NCBI GenBank assembly: GCA_900763875.1
Contig: CAAFLX010000027.1
Span: forward strand, 1 to 13,756
DNA length: 13,756 bases
Reading direction: 5' to 3'
Source of the DNA: Clostridia bacterium
GTDB lineage: Bacteria; Bacillota; Clostridia; Christensenellales; CAG-917
In this document: in pieces, positions 1-8,025 of the stretch
Position numbering within the stretch: the first letter of the stretch is position 1
How the letters are laid out: every line of letters starts with the position of its first letter
Made by a program: the position numbers and the translations under genes
Notes under the pieces: generated by a model
Told to the model about the DNA's origin: nothing
The model's database searches: none
What the model saw: the letters and a program-made list of their open reading frames with translations, nothing else

Positions 1-460
1 CGCAGGTGGCAGGATGCCAGTGGTTTGCATCGTCATAGCTCCACTTTGCCATATCGAAAGTATGCACGTGATCGAGCTTGCCGATGGTTGCGGTCTTTGT
101 CTTGCCGCAAGTTGAGCAAGTGTAGGTCTTTACACCCTCGGTGGTTTCGGTGGCAGGAGTTGTGACAACGCCCTCGTCCCATACGTGCGCACCGAGGTCT
201 TTCTTCTCATCGGTGTGAGCGCAGGTGGCAGGACGCCAGTGATTTTCATCGTCATAGTTCCACTTTGTCATATCGAAAGTATGCACGTGATCGAGCTTGC
301 CGATGGCTTTTGTTTTTTGAAAACCGCACACCGTACAAGTGAGCGTCAACACACCCTCGGCGGTTTCGGTTGCGGGAGTTGTGACAACGCCCTCGTTGAA
401 AGTATGGTCGGCTTTGTCCGCTACGTCCGTATGTTTTTTGGTCATACAAGCGTGCCAGTG
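1..460. repeat. 219-bp in-frame tandem repeat (73 residues) in the lipoprotein gene
   Basis: The block starting at 2 (gcaggtggcagga) recurs at 221, and a more diverged copy is phased near 440, so the period is 219 bp or 73 codons. The stretch 51-88 is repeated almost exactly at 270-307. The repeat continues off the left edge, so total copy number is unknown. Near-identity of adjacent copies indicates recent duplication within the gene. Confidence 0.85.
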
Positions 461-589
461 GCTTGTGTCGTCATACTGCCACTTGCTTGAAAAATCGTGC
501 TTTTTGTTGTTGCAAGCAGTGAGCACCGCAAGCGACAAGACAAGCACCATTGCGATTGCAAGTATCGCAAGAAATGTTTTTCTTTTCAT
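1..589 (-). CDS. Cys/His-rich repeat lipoprotein, partial (runs off left edge)
   Basis: The start is an ATG at 589-587 with AGGAG (600-596) seven bases upstream. About 196 codons are open to the window edge with no stop, so the C-terminus is missing. Residues 1-26 form a lipoprotein signal: MKRK, a hydrophobic stretch, then lipobox L-T-A-C with Cys26 as the predicted lipidated residue, so the protein should be anchored outside the membrane. The rest is tandem 73-residue repeats. Each has a WxYDD...HW segment, a THxD-like segment, a VVTTPATET segment and a Cys-x-x-Cys-Gly pair followed by GKLDHVHTFDM. The paired CxxC and conserved His residues suggest metal binding or disulfides, but this is inference. 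The same CxxCG/His style occurs in the next gene upstream (729-3398). The function is unknown and no catalytic motif is visible. The lipoprotein call is firm; the role is open. Confidence 0.85.
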   Translation of the reverse strand, partial: MKRKTFLAILAIAMVLVLSLAVLTACNNKKHDFSSKWQYDDTSHWHACMTKKHTDVADKADHTFNEGVVTTPATETAEGVLTLTCTVCGFQKTKAIGKLDHVHTFDMTKWNYDDENHWRPATCAHTDEKKDLGAHVWDEGVVTTPATETTEGVKTYTCSTCGKTKTATIGKLDHVHTFDMAKWSYDDANHWHPATC

Positions 590-700
590 AGTTTTCTCCT
601 TATTATTGGCTTAGTTTTGTGTTGATATATTTCAAATCGCGCTTGGGATTTGCGACGTGAAATCAATTTGTGTATTGCACAACACGCGCTTTACACGGCA

Positions 701-731
701 AAATGCGGCACTTAAAGTGCCGCTTTTGTCA
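701..731 (-). terminator. Rho-independent terminator after the large surface protein
   Basis: A perfect 9-base inverted repeat, GCGGCACTT (705-713) and AAGTGCCGC (715-723), lies immediately after the TGA at 731-729. On the minus strand it is followed by a short ATTTTG run. It separates the large surface protein from the downstream lipoprotein, which has its own ribosome binding site. The T-run is modest, so termination may be partial. Confidence 0.7.
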
Positions 732-3398
732 GTCTTTGTTCTTTTTGCACTTGTTTTTCAATTCCTCGCACTTGCGCTTGAGAGCCTCGCCCATGCGCTT
801 GAATGCCTCGCCGAGGTCTTTGAAATTCTTTTTCTTCACGGCAAACCAGAAGATTGCAAAGCCGCCTATTCCTGCAAGCAACAACGTGGCGATTACAATG
901 CCTGCAATCTCTCCGCCCGAAAGTCCGTCCTTTGCAACGGGAGCATCTTCATACACAGCCGTAAGGGTTGTTTCGCCATTTACGGTAAAGGTATAACTCT
1001 TTTTGGTGCTGACGATTTTTCCGCTTTCGTCTTTCCAGCCTTTGAATACTTTACCTTCCGCAGGCTCATTTGCCGTTACGGTTACGCTTTCGCCGTGTGC
1101 ATAGAAATTGCTTTCGCCGTTTACTATTACGTTATGCGTGCCGATTTTGGCAATTTTAAGTTCGGTGATTTCGTTGCCGTCTTTATCAAAGTGTCTTCCG
1201 CAAACCGAGCAATCTTTATGTCCTTTCGTGCCAAAGTCTTCCGTTGTTGCAGGAATTTCGTCTTTCCACGCTCCAAAAGTATGTGGAGCAAAATCAATAT
1301 CTACTTCCTTTTCTTGCATAGCAAACGCAGAATTTACAAAGGTAGCGGTATATTTCATTTTGCCTTTTTCTTTGCAGGTTGCCGCTGTGATTGTCGTTCC
1401 TGTTGCGGTCACCGTTTCGCTTTCGATATGGGCGCTGTAGTGCTTGCAAACTCTTTCCGCTTTGCAAGTGTTGTCACTCGTCCATGTATATTTTACTTCG
1501 CCATAGTCGTGACCGAGTTTTTCGCCGTATGCCACTCCACAAACCGAGCAAACCGCTTTGTTTTCGCAAGTTGCCGTTCCGCCAAAGTGTTCTGCTTTGT
1601 CCAAAATCTCGGAGCAACCGCTATGCGTGCATTTGTGATAGTGATACGTTCCGTCTGCCGAATTGTGCCATTCGCTGTCTGCCGTATGCTCATAATGTCC
1701 GGCAGGAGTGATTACAAAACCACACTTCGTGCATTTTACAGGGTTGGTTTCGTCAGCCTTTTCTCTGTCGGGTGTATGTGCTTCAAAGTTGAATTTGTTG
1801 TCGCAAGTCGAGCAAGTATCCCAGTGTCCCGAACTGTCTTTACCGCCGTATTGCGTTGTATTATGCGGTACAGTATCGCCATACGTTCTTCCGCAAACAT
1901 CACAAATCGCTTTTGCTGTGCAAGTTGCCTTTCCGCCCGAGCAAGTGCCGTTTTCTTTATGACCGCTATCTCTCTTGCAAGTGCGGGTATGCGTTCCGTC
2001 ACCGTTGCTTACCCAAGCGTTCCAGTCGTGACCGAGTTTTTCGCCGTATTCTGCTCCACAAAACGAGCAAACCGCTTTGTCTTCGCAAGTTGCCGTTCCG
2101 CCCGAGCAATTTTCCGTTTCTGAATGGCTGCCCGTAGTACAAGTGCGGGTATGCGTTCCGTCTAAGTTGCTTACCCACGCGCCATAGTTATGATCGCCGG
2201 TTGCGGAGATAGTCAACACTGCTTTGGTTGTTTCGTTTTTGTCCTCGTCAAAGTATTTTCCGCACCCTTCGCATGTATAGTGTGCTTTCATACCCGTCGT
2301 CGAGCAAGTTGCGGGAGTTTCTGCAACAAATTTGAGATTATGTTTTGCGTTCGGATTGTCAAGATTGCCGCATGTCGTGCATTTTTCAGTACAACCGCCA
2401 ACAAACTCGTGCACCGCATACTGCGAGCCTTTGTCAAAAGCAGGGGCAACACCTGGGCAAGTCGGATCGGTGCATTTTCTGTATCCGTGATACTCAAAAT
2501 CTATCTTTCCAAAATCGCTCCAAGTATGTTCGTGTCCGCCGGATACTGCCGCAATTCGAACAGGAATATCGCAAGTCTTCCCGTCCGCCGCCGTTGCGGT
2601 GATATACATCGTTCCGCCGTCCATTGCGTTTTTTGCGGTTATTTGATAGTGACAAGTTGAAGAGTCAAACCCCTCGGCTGTTTTTATTTTCGTGCCTATG
2701 GGCGCAATTTTTGCCTCATAGGTATACGGACCGGGTGCGCCGCTTATACAATACCCGGTGTCTATGTCTGCGCCTGCAATGCCGACGATAGTCCCCGACA
2801 CAGCTTTGCCTATTTCGGGATATATGGTTTGCATATTGCCGACATAGGTCATCCCTTTTGTAATGAGGAAACTCATTTTCACTATCGTTGCAATGCTATT
2901 TATTCCTGCGCTATCCCAAAGCTCTATATCTTTACCTTTGCCGAGCTCTGCGCCCAAAACTTGCATATTGCTTCTCAATCGAGGCAAATCCTTAACAAAT
3001 TTATATCCGTCATTCGTTTTGAAACAAACGCGAACATAATATGCAACGTTCTGCTCGACAAATTGAGTTTCGACTCTGCTCCATGGGAGTGACGCATCGT
3101 CTTTATCCCACAACTTTATTTTTTGTCCGTCTTTTGATACGAATTCGAGCGTTGCCGTATAGTTTGCTCCCGCAGGAACTTTGAGCGTTTTGGTTGTAGC
3201 ATTCTCAAATTCAAAAACGGCGTCAAGAGTATTGCCAACCTCCACTTTTCTAAACGCTACGCCCAATGTGTCAATCTGCGTTTCTCCTGCCGCATATACT
3301 GTATTTGTCGGGCTTACCATTGCTATGCCAAGCACAAGTGCAAAACATACCACAAGCAGTGACAATGCCATTGTGGTTGTAAATGTCGTTCTTTTCAT
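729..3398 (-). CDS. Large Cys-rich repeat surface protein with InlB-like repeat and C-terminal membrane anchor
   Basis: This is an 889-residue exported protein. The ATG at 3398 has GAGGGACT a few bases upstream. Residues 1-37 are a Sec signal peptide ending ...VYAA. Residues 38-285 are a Cys-poor N-terminal region that I do not recognise. Residues 290-750 carry many CxxCG pairs with flanking HW/GTH motifs in about 54-residue units (near 405-457 and 458-511, with related units around 600-630). Residues 753-818 resemble the bacterial InlB B-type/Flg_new repeat (VTVTANE...FKGWKDE...TFTVNGETTLTAVYE). Residues 831-853 are a transmembrane helix, followed by a 36-residue Lys-rich tail, KKKNFKDLGEAFKRMG and onward. 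There is no LPXTG motif, so anchoring is by the membrane helix rather than by sortase. The ordered Cys pairs suggest zinc binding or disulfides (inference). Adhesion or cell-surface scaffolding is the usual guess for such proteins, but nothing here proves it. Confidence 0.88.
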   Translation of the reverse strand: MKRTTFTTTMALSLLVVCFALVLGIAMVSPTNTVYAAGETQIDTLGVAFRKVEVGNTLDAVFEFENATTKTLKVPAGANYTATLEFVSKDGQKIKLWDKDDASLPWSRVETQFVEQNVAYYVRVCFKTNDGYKFVKDLPRLRSNMQVLGAELGKGKDIELWDSAGINSIATIVKMSFLITKGMTYVGNMQTIYPEIGKAVSGTIVGIAGADIDTGYCISGAPGPYTYEAKIAPIGTKIKTAEGFDSSTCHYQITAKNAMDGGTMYITATAADGKTCDIPVRIAAVSGGHEHTWSDFGKIDFEYHGYRKCTDPTCPGVAPAFDKGSQYAVHEFVGGCTEKCTTCGNLDNPNAKHNLKFVAETPATCSTTGMKAHYTCEGCGKYFDEDKNETTKAVLTISATGDHNYGAWVSNLDGTHTRTCTTGSHSETENCSGGTATCEDKAVCSFCGAEYGEKLGHDWNAWVSNGDGTHTRTCKRDSGHKENGTCSGGKATCTAKAICDVCGRTYGDTVPHNTTQYGGKDSSGHWDTCSTCDNKFNFEAHTPDREKADETNPVKCTKCGFVITPAGHYEHTADSEWHNSADGTYHYHKCTHSGCSEILDKAEHFGGTATCENKAVCSVCGVAYGEKLGHDYGEVKYTWTSDNTCKAERVCKHYSAHIESETVTATGTTITAATCKEKGKMKYTATFVNSAFAMQEKEVDIDFAPHTFGAWKDEIPATTEDFGTKGHKDCSVCGRHFDKDGNEITELKIAKIGTHNVIVNGESNFYAHGESVTVTANEPAEGKVFKGWKDESGKIVSTKKSYTFTVNGETTLTAVYEDAPVAKDGLSGGEIAGIVIATLLLAGIGGFAIFWFAVKKKNFKDLGEAFKRMGEALKRKCEELKNKCKKNKD
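1511..2163. repeat. Internal repeats in the Cys-rich surface protein gene
   Basis: The segment 1511-1583 is closely repeated at 2030-2102 (offset 519 bp, 173 codons). Both encode the TCE(D/N)KAVCS-CG-YGEKLGH unit. A second block beginning gtgcgggtatgcgttccgtc lies at 1981 and again at 2143 (offset 162 bp, 54 codons), encoding the NxDGTHTRTC unit. Both offsets are multiples of three, so the repeats preserve the reading frame. Confidence 0.75.
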
Positions 3399-3651
3399 AT
3401 CAAGTCCCTCCTGCGATGTTGTTGTTTTGGCGCGTGGCGCGCCATCGGTTTGTCGAAAAATTTTTTGTCATCATTTCTTGAAAATCTCTCGACGCTATGT
3501 TATAGTTGTTTATACAAACAAAATGTAAGATATCCACAACCAACACTATGCCATCATCAAAAGTATATGGCGCAAAGTGCCGCTTGTCCCCTACCCAAAC
3601 CCCCAAAAGGTAGGGAAAAAGCAAAAAAAGTTTGGATTTTTTTCAAGTTTT
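3399..3651. other. Divergent intergenic region with inverted repeats
   Basis: This is the untranslated gap between the minus-strand surface protein and the plus-strand solute-binding protein gene. No convincing gene is seen. It holds a perfect dyad TTGTTT-ATAC-AAACAA (3506-3521), a GGCGCGCC palindrome near 3438, and an inverted repeat CCCTACC (3592-3598) / GGTAGGG (3609-3615). The dyad lies where a promoter for the minus-strand gene would be expected, so it is an operator candidate. I could not place a clean -35/-10 pair for that gene. Confidence 0.45.
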
Positions 3652-3683
3652 TTGCAGCGGACTTTCACTGCGGCTATATCCGC
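3652..3683 (+). promoter_or_regulatory. Predicted promoter and overlapping dyad for the solute-binding protein gene
   Basis: TTGCAG (3652-3657) and TATATC (3675-3680) are separated by 17 bases and would give a transcript starting about 15 bases before the ATG at 3702. A dyad TGCGG-ctatat-CCGCA (3669-3684) brackets the -10 hexamer, so a protein bound there would block polymerase. There is no clear Shine-Dalgarno sequence before the ATG, so translation initiation is probably weak or conditional. Confidence 0.5.
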
Positions 3684-3701
3684 AACACAAACATTATCTG
3701 T

Positions 3702-5031
3702 ATGAAAAAAACATTGCCTATCGTCATTTTGCTTTGCATACTCTCGCTCTTGCTGTTTGGGTGCAATCGGCAAGAAACGTTGCTCGACCCCAAAAATCCC
3801 GTCACGCTCACCATGTGGCACGTCTATGGCGAGCAAGTCGATTCGCCAATGAACGGCTACGTTGAGGACTTCAACCGCACCGTCGGCAAGCAAAAGGGCA
3901 TAATCGTCAACGTCACGCTTATGTCCAACGCATCGCAAATCGGACAAAAACTCATCAATGCGCAAATGGGCGTTGCCGGCGTGCCGTCCATGCCCGACCT
4001 GTTCTTTTGCCACAGCTCCAACGCGCAAGAGCTTGGCGCAGCCAACCTGCTCAACTGGAAGGACGCTTTTTCAACAAGCGAGCTTGCGGAGTTTGTGGAC
4101 GAGTTTGTCGCTGACGGCGTGGTGGACAATTCGCTCTCGGTGCTGCCCGTGTCAAAGTCCACCCACCTGCTCTTTTTGGCAGGCGGTGCGTTTTCAAGGT
4201 TTGCCACGGCAAAAAACGTGAGCCTTGACGACCTTTGCAACTTGGGACGGGTTCTTTGACGTTGCACAAAAGTATTTTGAGTATTCGCACGGCAAACCCT
4301 TCTGCGCCGTTGACTACCTCATGCGCTCGGTGGAGCTTGACGCAATCAGCCAAGGCGCGTTCGATTTCTACCAAAACGACTGGTACAAAAACAACCAAAC
4401 GCTCTTGAACTCCTATCGCAAGTTTGCCACCGCAATCGCAAAGGGGCATATCGTCGTGTCCGACCAATACTCCAACACGCAGGTGATGACGGGCCAGACA
4501 ATCGCAGGCATTTCCTCATCCGCCGCCGCGCTCTACTACAACGACACAATCACCTACCCCGACAACACCCAAGAGCCAACCAACCTCCAAGTCCTGCCCG
4601 TGCCTGCCTCAAACGGCAAAAAGGTTGCAACCCAAGCAGGCGTCGGTCTTTGCGCCTACAAGACCACGCCCCAAAAAGCCGAGGCTGCCGCCGTCTTTGC
4701 AAAATGGTTCACCGAGGCAAATCGCAACCTCGACTTCGTTGCCCAAACGGGGTATATGCCCGTCAAAAAAGGCGCGTTCGACAAGCTCGGCTCTTACACT
4801 TTCAAGACGCAGGCTTTCAAAAACACCTACGTCGCCTTGAAGTCCACCGTGGATGCTTGCTCCTTCCTCTCGGAGCCGTCAATGGCAGGCTACTATCCAA
4901 ACACCTACAAACTCTATGCCAAAATCCGCGCTCTGCAAAAAGAGTTGCCCTCGATGTACGCAAGCGGCAAAACCTATGAGGACATCACCAATCAACTGGT
5001 TGACTTGCTCCTCACCCTCCCCGCCGCATAA
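3702..5031 (+). CDS. ABC-type extracellular solute-binding lipoprotein (family 1), interrupted by a frameshift near 4234
   Basis: The chosen start, ATG 3702, begins MKKTLPIVIL and a hydrophobic segment ending in a lipobox with Cys21 (LFGC), so the product is a secreted lipoprotein. An upstream ATG in the same frame would bury the signal peptide and is rejected. Mature features fit family 1 (MalE/UgpB-like) sugar-binding proteins: TLTMWHVYG at the start of the first lobe, PDLFFCHSSN, and later VLPVP...AGVGLCAY, AAVFAKWFTE and GYMPVKKGAF. The frame breaks after Asp-Asp-Leu178 and hits a stop at 4257-4259. Removing one T from the TTT at 4234-4236 joins it to a frame reading ATWDGFFDVAQKYF and onward to TAA 5031, giving 442 residues, a normal family length. 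The ligand is probably a carbohydrate, inferred from family only. No permease genes are adjacent; a membrane LuxR regulator follows on the same strand. The break may be a real mutation or a sequencing error. Confidence 0.85.
4234..4236 (+). other. Frameshift site (one extra T) in the solute-binding protein gene
   Basis: Upstream codons read ...Asp Asp Leu and then Cys Asn Leu Gly Arg Val Leu stop. With one T removed the reading becomes Asp Asp Leu Ala Thr Trp Asp Gly Phe Phe Asp, matching the expected flow of the family. The total span 3702-5031 is one base more than a multiple of three, consistent with a single insertion. Confidence 0.8.
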
Positions 5032-5288
5032 TCGCTTTGCACAAGCACAAACAAAACACCGCAAAATCTAGCAAAAAAACGTCGCAAAAAAACCACAACT
5101 TTTGTGAAAAAACTGCGCGACAAAAATGCAACCTTTTGTGAAAAACCGTACAAAAAAACATAATATTTTATGTAAAAACGGCATAAAAAAACATCAAAAA
5201 ACCGCATAAAAAACGCATAAAAACGCCCCAAAAACCACGTTTTTTTGCATCGAAATCGACATCGTTCGTCACAAATCGACAGGAAGAT
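5032..5288. repeat. A-rich degenerate ~33-bp repeats between the lipoprotein and sensor genes
   Basis: The plus strand is strongly A-rich and repetitive. TTTTGTGAAAA occurs at 5100-5110 and 5134-5144 (34 bp apart), and a related TTTTATGTAAAAAC follows at 5166, with cataaaaa-type units after that. No terminator is visible for the upstream gene, so the two flanking genes could be cotranscribed. The AGGAAG for the next gene is at 5281-5286. Long minus-strand open frames here are Phe/Arg-rich low-complexity shadows. Confidence 0.5.
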
Positions 5289-6913
5289 ATGAACGCTCCA
5301 AAAATCTTAAAACCCAAAAAATCACCGATGAAACACAAGCTGTTTTGGTATATGATTGCGCTTGCGGTTATCGTTTTGTCGTTTTTGGGGTGCGGCTTGT
5401 TCTTCTTTGGGCACTTCACCACCGCAAAAGAGAGCGTTGCCAACAATCTTGCCTTTCAAATGCGCACTTATGAGAGGCAAGTGTCCAAATATTTTGAGGA
5501 TATGACGAGAATGGGCAACTCGCTTTCCTACTCCGTTGCCGAGAAAATCAACGACTATCTCGACTCCGAGGGCATTGACTTTGACGAATTGAACGACGAT
5601 GCCGCGCGCATTGCCGCTCTTCAAAATATACTGTTTGACAAACTGGGCATCGAGCTGATGAAAACCGACTGTTCAGGCGCGTTTTTGATGCTCAACGCAA
5701 CCGTAAACACGCGCATCGACGGCGCGGAACACTCAAAAACAGGGCTGTATTTTCAGCGCGCGTCCCTCGATGAAACCGACGAAACTTTGCTCCTATATCG
5801 CGGCATTGCCGACATCGGGCGCAACCGCGGCGTTATGCCACACCGCCAGTGGAGACTTGAATTTAACCTCGCCAACCTGCCCGACGGCAACAAGGTTATG
5901 GCGCAAAGCAAATCCACCGACAAAACGCCGCTTTTGACGCAAATTTCACGTCTTTACGGCACAAGCGAGCGCACGATGAATTTCGTTGTGCCAATCGTGG
6001 GCAAGGGCAATGTCGTGTACGGAGCGTGCGGCTTTGAAATCTCCGAAAACTACTTCAAAAGTGCTTTGCTCAATCCACGCAGCTCGAACACCTCACCTGT
6101 TTGTTCTTCCCCAAAAACGGCGGAACGTACAACGCCGTCAACGGCTTTTCGGCAGGCGTGTACGGCGGCTACTATCTGCCCCCGCAAGGCGAGTTGAGCG
6201 TGAAAAATATGGGCGGTGGGTTGACCGCGCTACACTCGCGCGACGGCAATTCGTCCTTTGTCGCAAAGACGAAAACCGCCACGATTTGCGGCGACGAATT
6301 TGAGCTTGTCGTGTCCTATCCCAAGGAAGAATACGACAAAACCGTTGCAAACAACGTCATTTCGGTGGTGCTGCTCGTGCTGTTGCTTGTGGGTATGACC
6401 ATTGCCGTGTGCGTGTTTTTCAGCAGGCGATTCTTGCGTCCTCTGCTCAAAGGCTTGGAGCAAATTCAAAAGCAGGAGCATAAAAACGCTCAATCGGAAT
6501 TTGTGGAAATCGAGGACTTGTTTGCATTCCTTTCAGAACAGGACAGACAGCGCGACGAGGAAACCGAAAAACTGCGCACTCAATGCGACGAGCAAGGCTC
6601 GTCCCTCGAACAAAAACAAGCGGATATCGACCGCCTTGCCTACTCTCGCAAAAACGAGGTGTCCCCTGACGACTACGAGATGTTCAAGACGGGGCTTAAA
6701 ACCCTCACAAAAACCGAAAAGCAAATTTTCGGCTTGTACCTGGAGGGCAAATCGGCAAGCGAAATTATGGAGATTTTCCACATACAAAAAGGCACGCTAA
6801 AATATCACAACCACAACATTTTGGGCAAACTCGGCGTGTCCTCGCGCAAGCAAATGTTGCGCTATGCAACCCTATTAAAACAAGAAAAAGACAACGCCCT
6901 GCAAAACGACTGA
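5289..6913 (+). CDS. Membrane-anchored sensor with C-terminal LuxR-type DNA-binding domain, interrupted by a frameshift near 6077
   Basis: ATG 5289 is preceded by AGGAAG (5281-5286), although the spacing is short; Met14 (5328) is an alternative. With the frameshift repaired the protein has 541 residues. TM1 is at about 17-41, an extracellular sensor region at about 42-354 (Cache-like in size and placement, not proven), TM2 at about 355-379 followed by a basic FSRRFLRPLLKGLE stretch, a charged Gln/Glu-rich likely coiled coil at about 413-456, and a LuxR/GerE helix-turn-helix at about 471-531 (LTKTEKQIFGLYLEGKSASE, then KYHNHNILGKLGVSSRKQ). No receiver or kinase domain is visible, so it looks like a one-component transmembrane regulator acting on DNA from the membrane. 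The first frame continues out of register after Asn262; inserting one base between C6076 and A6077 restores NPTQLEHLTCLFFPKNGG. Its neighbour, a solute-binding lipoprotein, suggests a shared ligand. Confidence 0.82.
6075..6078 (+). other. Frameshift site (one missing base) in the LuxR-type sensor gene
   Basis: AAT (6072-6074) is followed by CC and then ACG CAG CTC (6077 onward) in the second frame. The span 5289-6913 is one base short of a multiple of three, matching one deletion. Unshifted, the first frame runs to a stop at 6195-6197 through a Ser/Thr/Ala/Pro-rich stretch unlike the family. Confidence 0.8.
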
Positions 6914-7012
6914 GGCATAAAACTGCGAAAATATCGCTTGTTTTGAGGCGGTTGTGCCGTGCTGTTTGAAAAAACCTTGCCAAAACACAAGCGAAAAACG
7001 TATAAACAAAGG

Positions 7013-7045
7013 AAAAACAGCCCCTAAAAATTTGGGGCTGTTTTT
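7013..7045 (+). terminator. Rho-independent terminator after the LuxR-type sensor gene
   Basis: AAAAACAGCCCC (7013-7024) pairs with GGGGCTGTTTTT (7034-7045), a 12-bp stem ending in a T-run, about 100 bases after the stop at 6913. The A-run on the opposite side means it could also work for minus-strand transcripts, but the kinase gene has its own hairpin nearer its stop. Confidence 0.85.
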
Positions 7046-7081
7046 CGCTATTATGGGAATTTTGGGGGACTGTTTTTGGAT

Positions 7082-7119
7082 AAAATGCTCGATTGCAAAG
7101 TGGCTTTGCCGAGCGTTTT
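7082..7119 (-). terminator. Rho-independent terminator of the lipid kinase gene
   Basis: This is a nested stem directly after the TAA (7120-7118): GCTCG (7087-7091) with CGAGC (7110-7114), and inner GCAAAG (7095-7100) with CTTTGC (7104-7109). The outer AAAA/TTTT give a T-run on the minus strand. It overlaps the stop codon by two bases, so transcription ends at once after translation. Confidence 0.8.
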
Positions 7120-7984
7120 ATCTGAACATCTTGAGCTTGTTGTGCACAACTTCGATGTCAAGTTTGGTGTCTTCGATGATTTCGCCGTCAAGCTCGAAAC
7201 GGCTGTCGTCAAGAGCCTCTATCGTGACCTTTTTTGCGGTGTACTCGCCGCCCCAGTTTGAGCCGACGTGCTTGCCTTTGAGGAATTTGAAGAGGCGGAA
7301 AATGATTTTGCTCTTCTTCATTTCGTCAACGTAGCCGACGTTCAAAAGTCCGTCGTCAACAACCGCGTTGGGACAAATCGGAATGCCGCCGCCTATGTAT
7401 CCGCCGTTGCCAACGCCGATCATAAACACGCTCGTGTCCTTTGTCACGCCGTCCGCGGTGATGCGCAAATGGTGGAATCTCGTGTGCAAGAGCGTGTAGA
7501 AAAGCGAATAGTAATATGCCGCCTTGCCTTTGAGCGTCTTGCAATTTGCATATTTGAGAAGCACGTCTACGTCCATTCCGCCGCCGCCGACGTTCAAACA
7601 ACGGTACTTGCCAAGCTCCATATAATCCACAAAGCCGACTTTGCCGTTGAGAATGGTTTGCACTGCGTCCTTGACTTTTGTTGTATGTCCCGACTTTTTG
7701 ATGAAGTCGTTGCCGCTGCCGCATGCGATAAGACCGAGGGTGACGTTGTCAAAGTTGTCGATGCCGCAAAGCACCTCGTGAAAAGAGCCGTCACCGCCCA
7801 TAACCACAATGTTGGTGTCGGGAGTTTGGGACAATTCTTTTGCGATTTCGGTTGCGTGCCCGACGCGTTCGGTCTTGTGCACGACGTATTGAGCATTGTT
7901 TTTTTTGAAGAGTTCCTCGACGGTTTTGAGTGCTTTCAAGCTCTTGCCCTTGCCGCCCTGAGGATTGACGATGATGTGATACAT
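7118..7984 (-). CDS. Diacylglycerol/lipid kinase family protein (DagK/YegS-like)
   Basis: The protein has 288 residues, a normal length for the YegS/DgkB/BmrU family, which transfers phosphate from ATP to diacylglycerol or related lipids at the inner face of the membrane. The ATG at 7984 has GGAGGG six bases upstream. The N-terminal catalytic domain shows NPQGGKGK (7-14), the nucleotide-binding GGDGS (63-67) and GSGNDF (89-94). The C-terminal half carries GIPICPNAVVDDGLLNV (200-216) and ELDGE (264-268), the late motifs of the family. There is no signal peptide or membrane helix, as expected for a peripheral enzyme. It is a single-gene unit with its own promoter and terminator. The substrate could be diacylglycerol or another lipid such as an undecaprenol; sequence alone does not decide. 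Confidence 0.93.
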   Translation of the reverse strand: MYHIIVNPQGGKGKSLKALKTVEELFKKNNAQYVVHKTERVGHATEIAKELSQTPDTNIVVMGGDGSFHEVLCGIDNFDNVTLGLIACGSGNDFIKKSGHTTKVKDAVQTILNGKVGFVDYMELGKYRCLNVGGGGMDVDVLLKYANCKTLKGKAAYYYSLFYTLLHTRFHHLRITADGVTKDTSVFMIGVGNGGYIGGGIPICPNAVVDDGLLNVGYVDEMKKSKIIFRLFKFLKGKHVGSNWGGEYTAKKVTIEALDDSRFELDGEIIEDTKLDIEVVHNKLKMFR

Positions 7985-8003
7985 AATGCCCTCCGCATTT
8001 TAT

Positions 8004-8021
8004 TTGTATAAAAATATACAA
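8004..8021. promoter_or_regulatory. Perfect dyad TTGTATA-N4-TATACAA at the lipid kinase start site
   Basis: TTGTATA (8004-8010) and TATACAA (8015-8021) flank AAAA. The site lies just downstream of the predicted -10, over the likely transcription start, where a repressor would block initiation. A second TTGTAT/ATACAA dyad lies upstream at 8077-8095. Confidence 0.5.
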
Positions 8022-8025
8022 TTCC

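Noticed and set aside
657..2123. Long plus-strand open frame (488 codons) opposite the Cys-rich surface protein
   Set aside because: It is a shadow of the repetitive minus-strand gene: Phe/Ala/Arg-rich, no ribosome binding site, and it crosses the terminator at 705-723.
3450..3701. 84-residue upstream extension of the solute-binding lipoprotein
   Set aside because: It would place the lipoprotein signal peptide in the middle of the protein and covers the predicted promoter.
4992..5446. Minus-strand Phe/Arg-rich open frames between the lipoprotein and sensor genes
   Set aside because: They arise from the A-rich plus strand (TTT/Phe on the complement), are low complexity and extend into the sensor gene.
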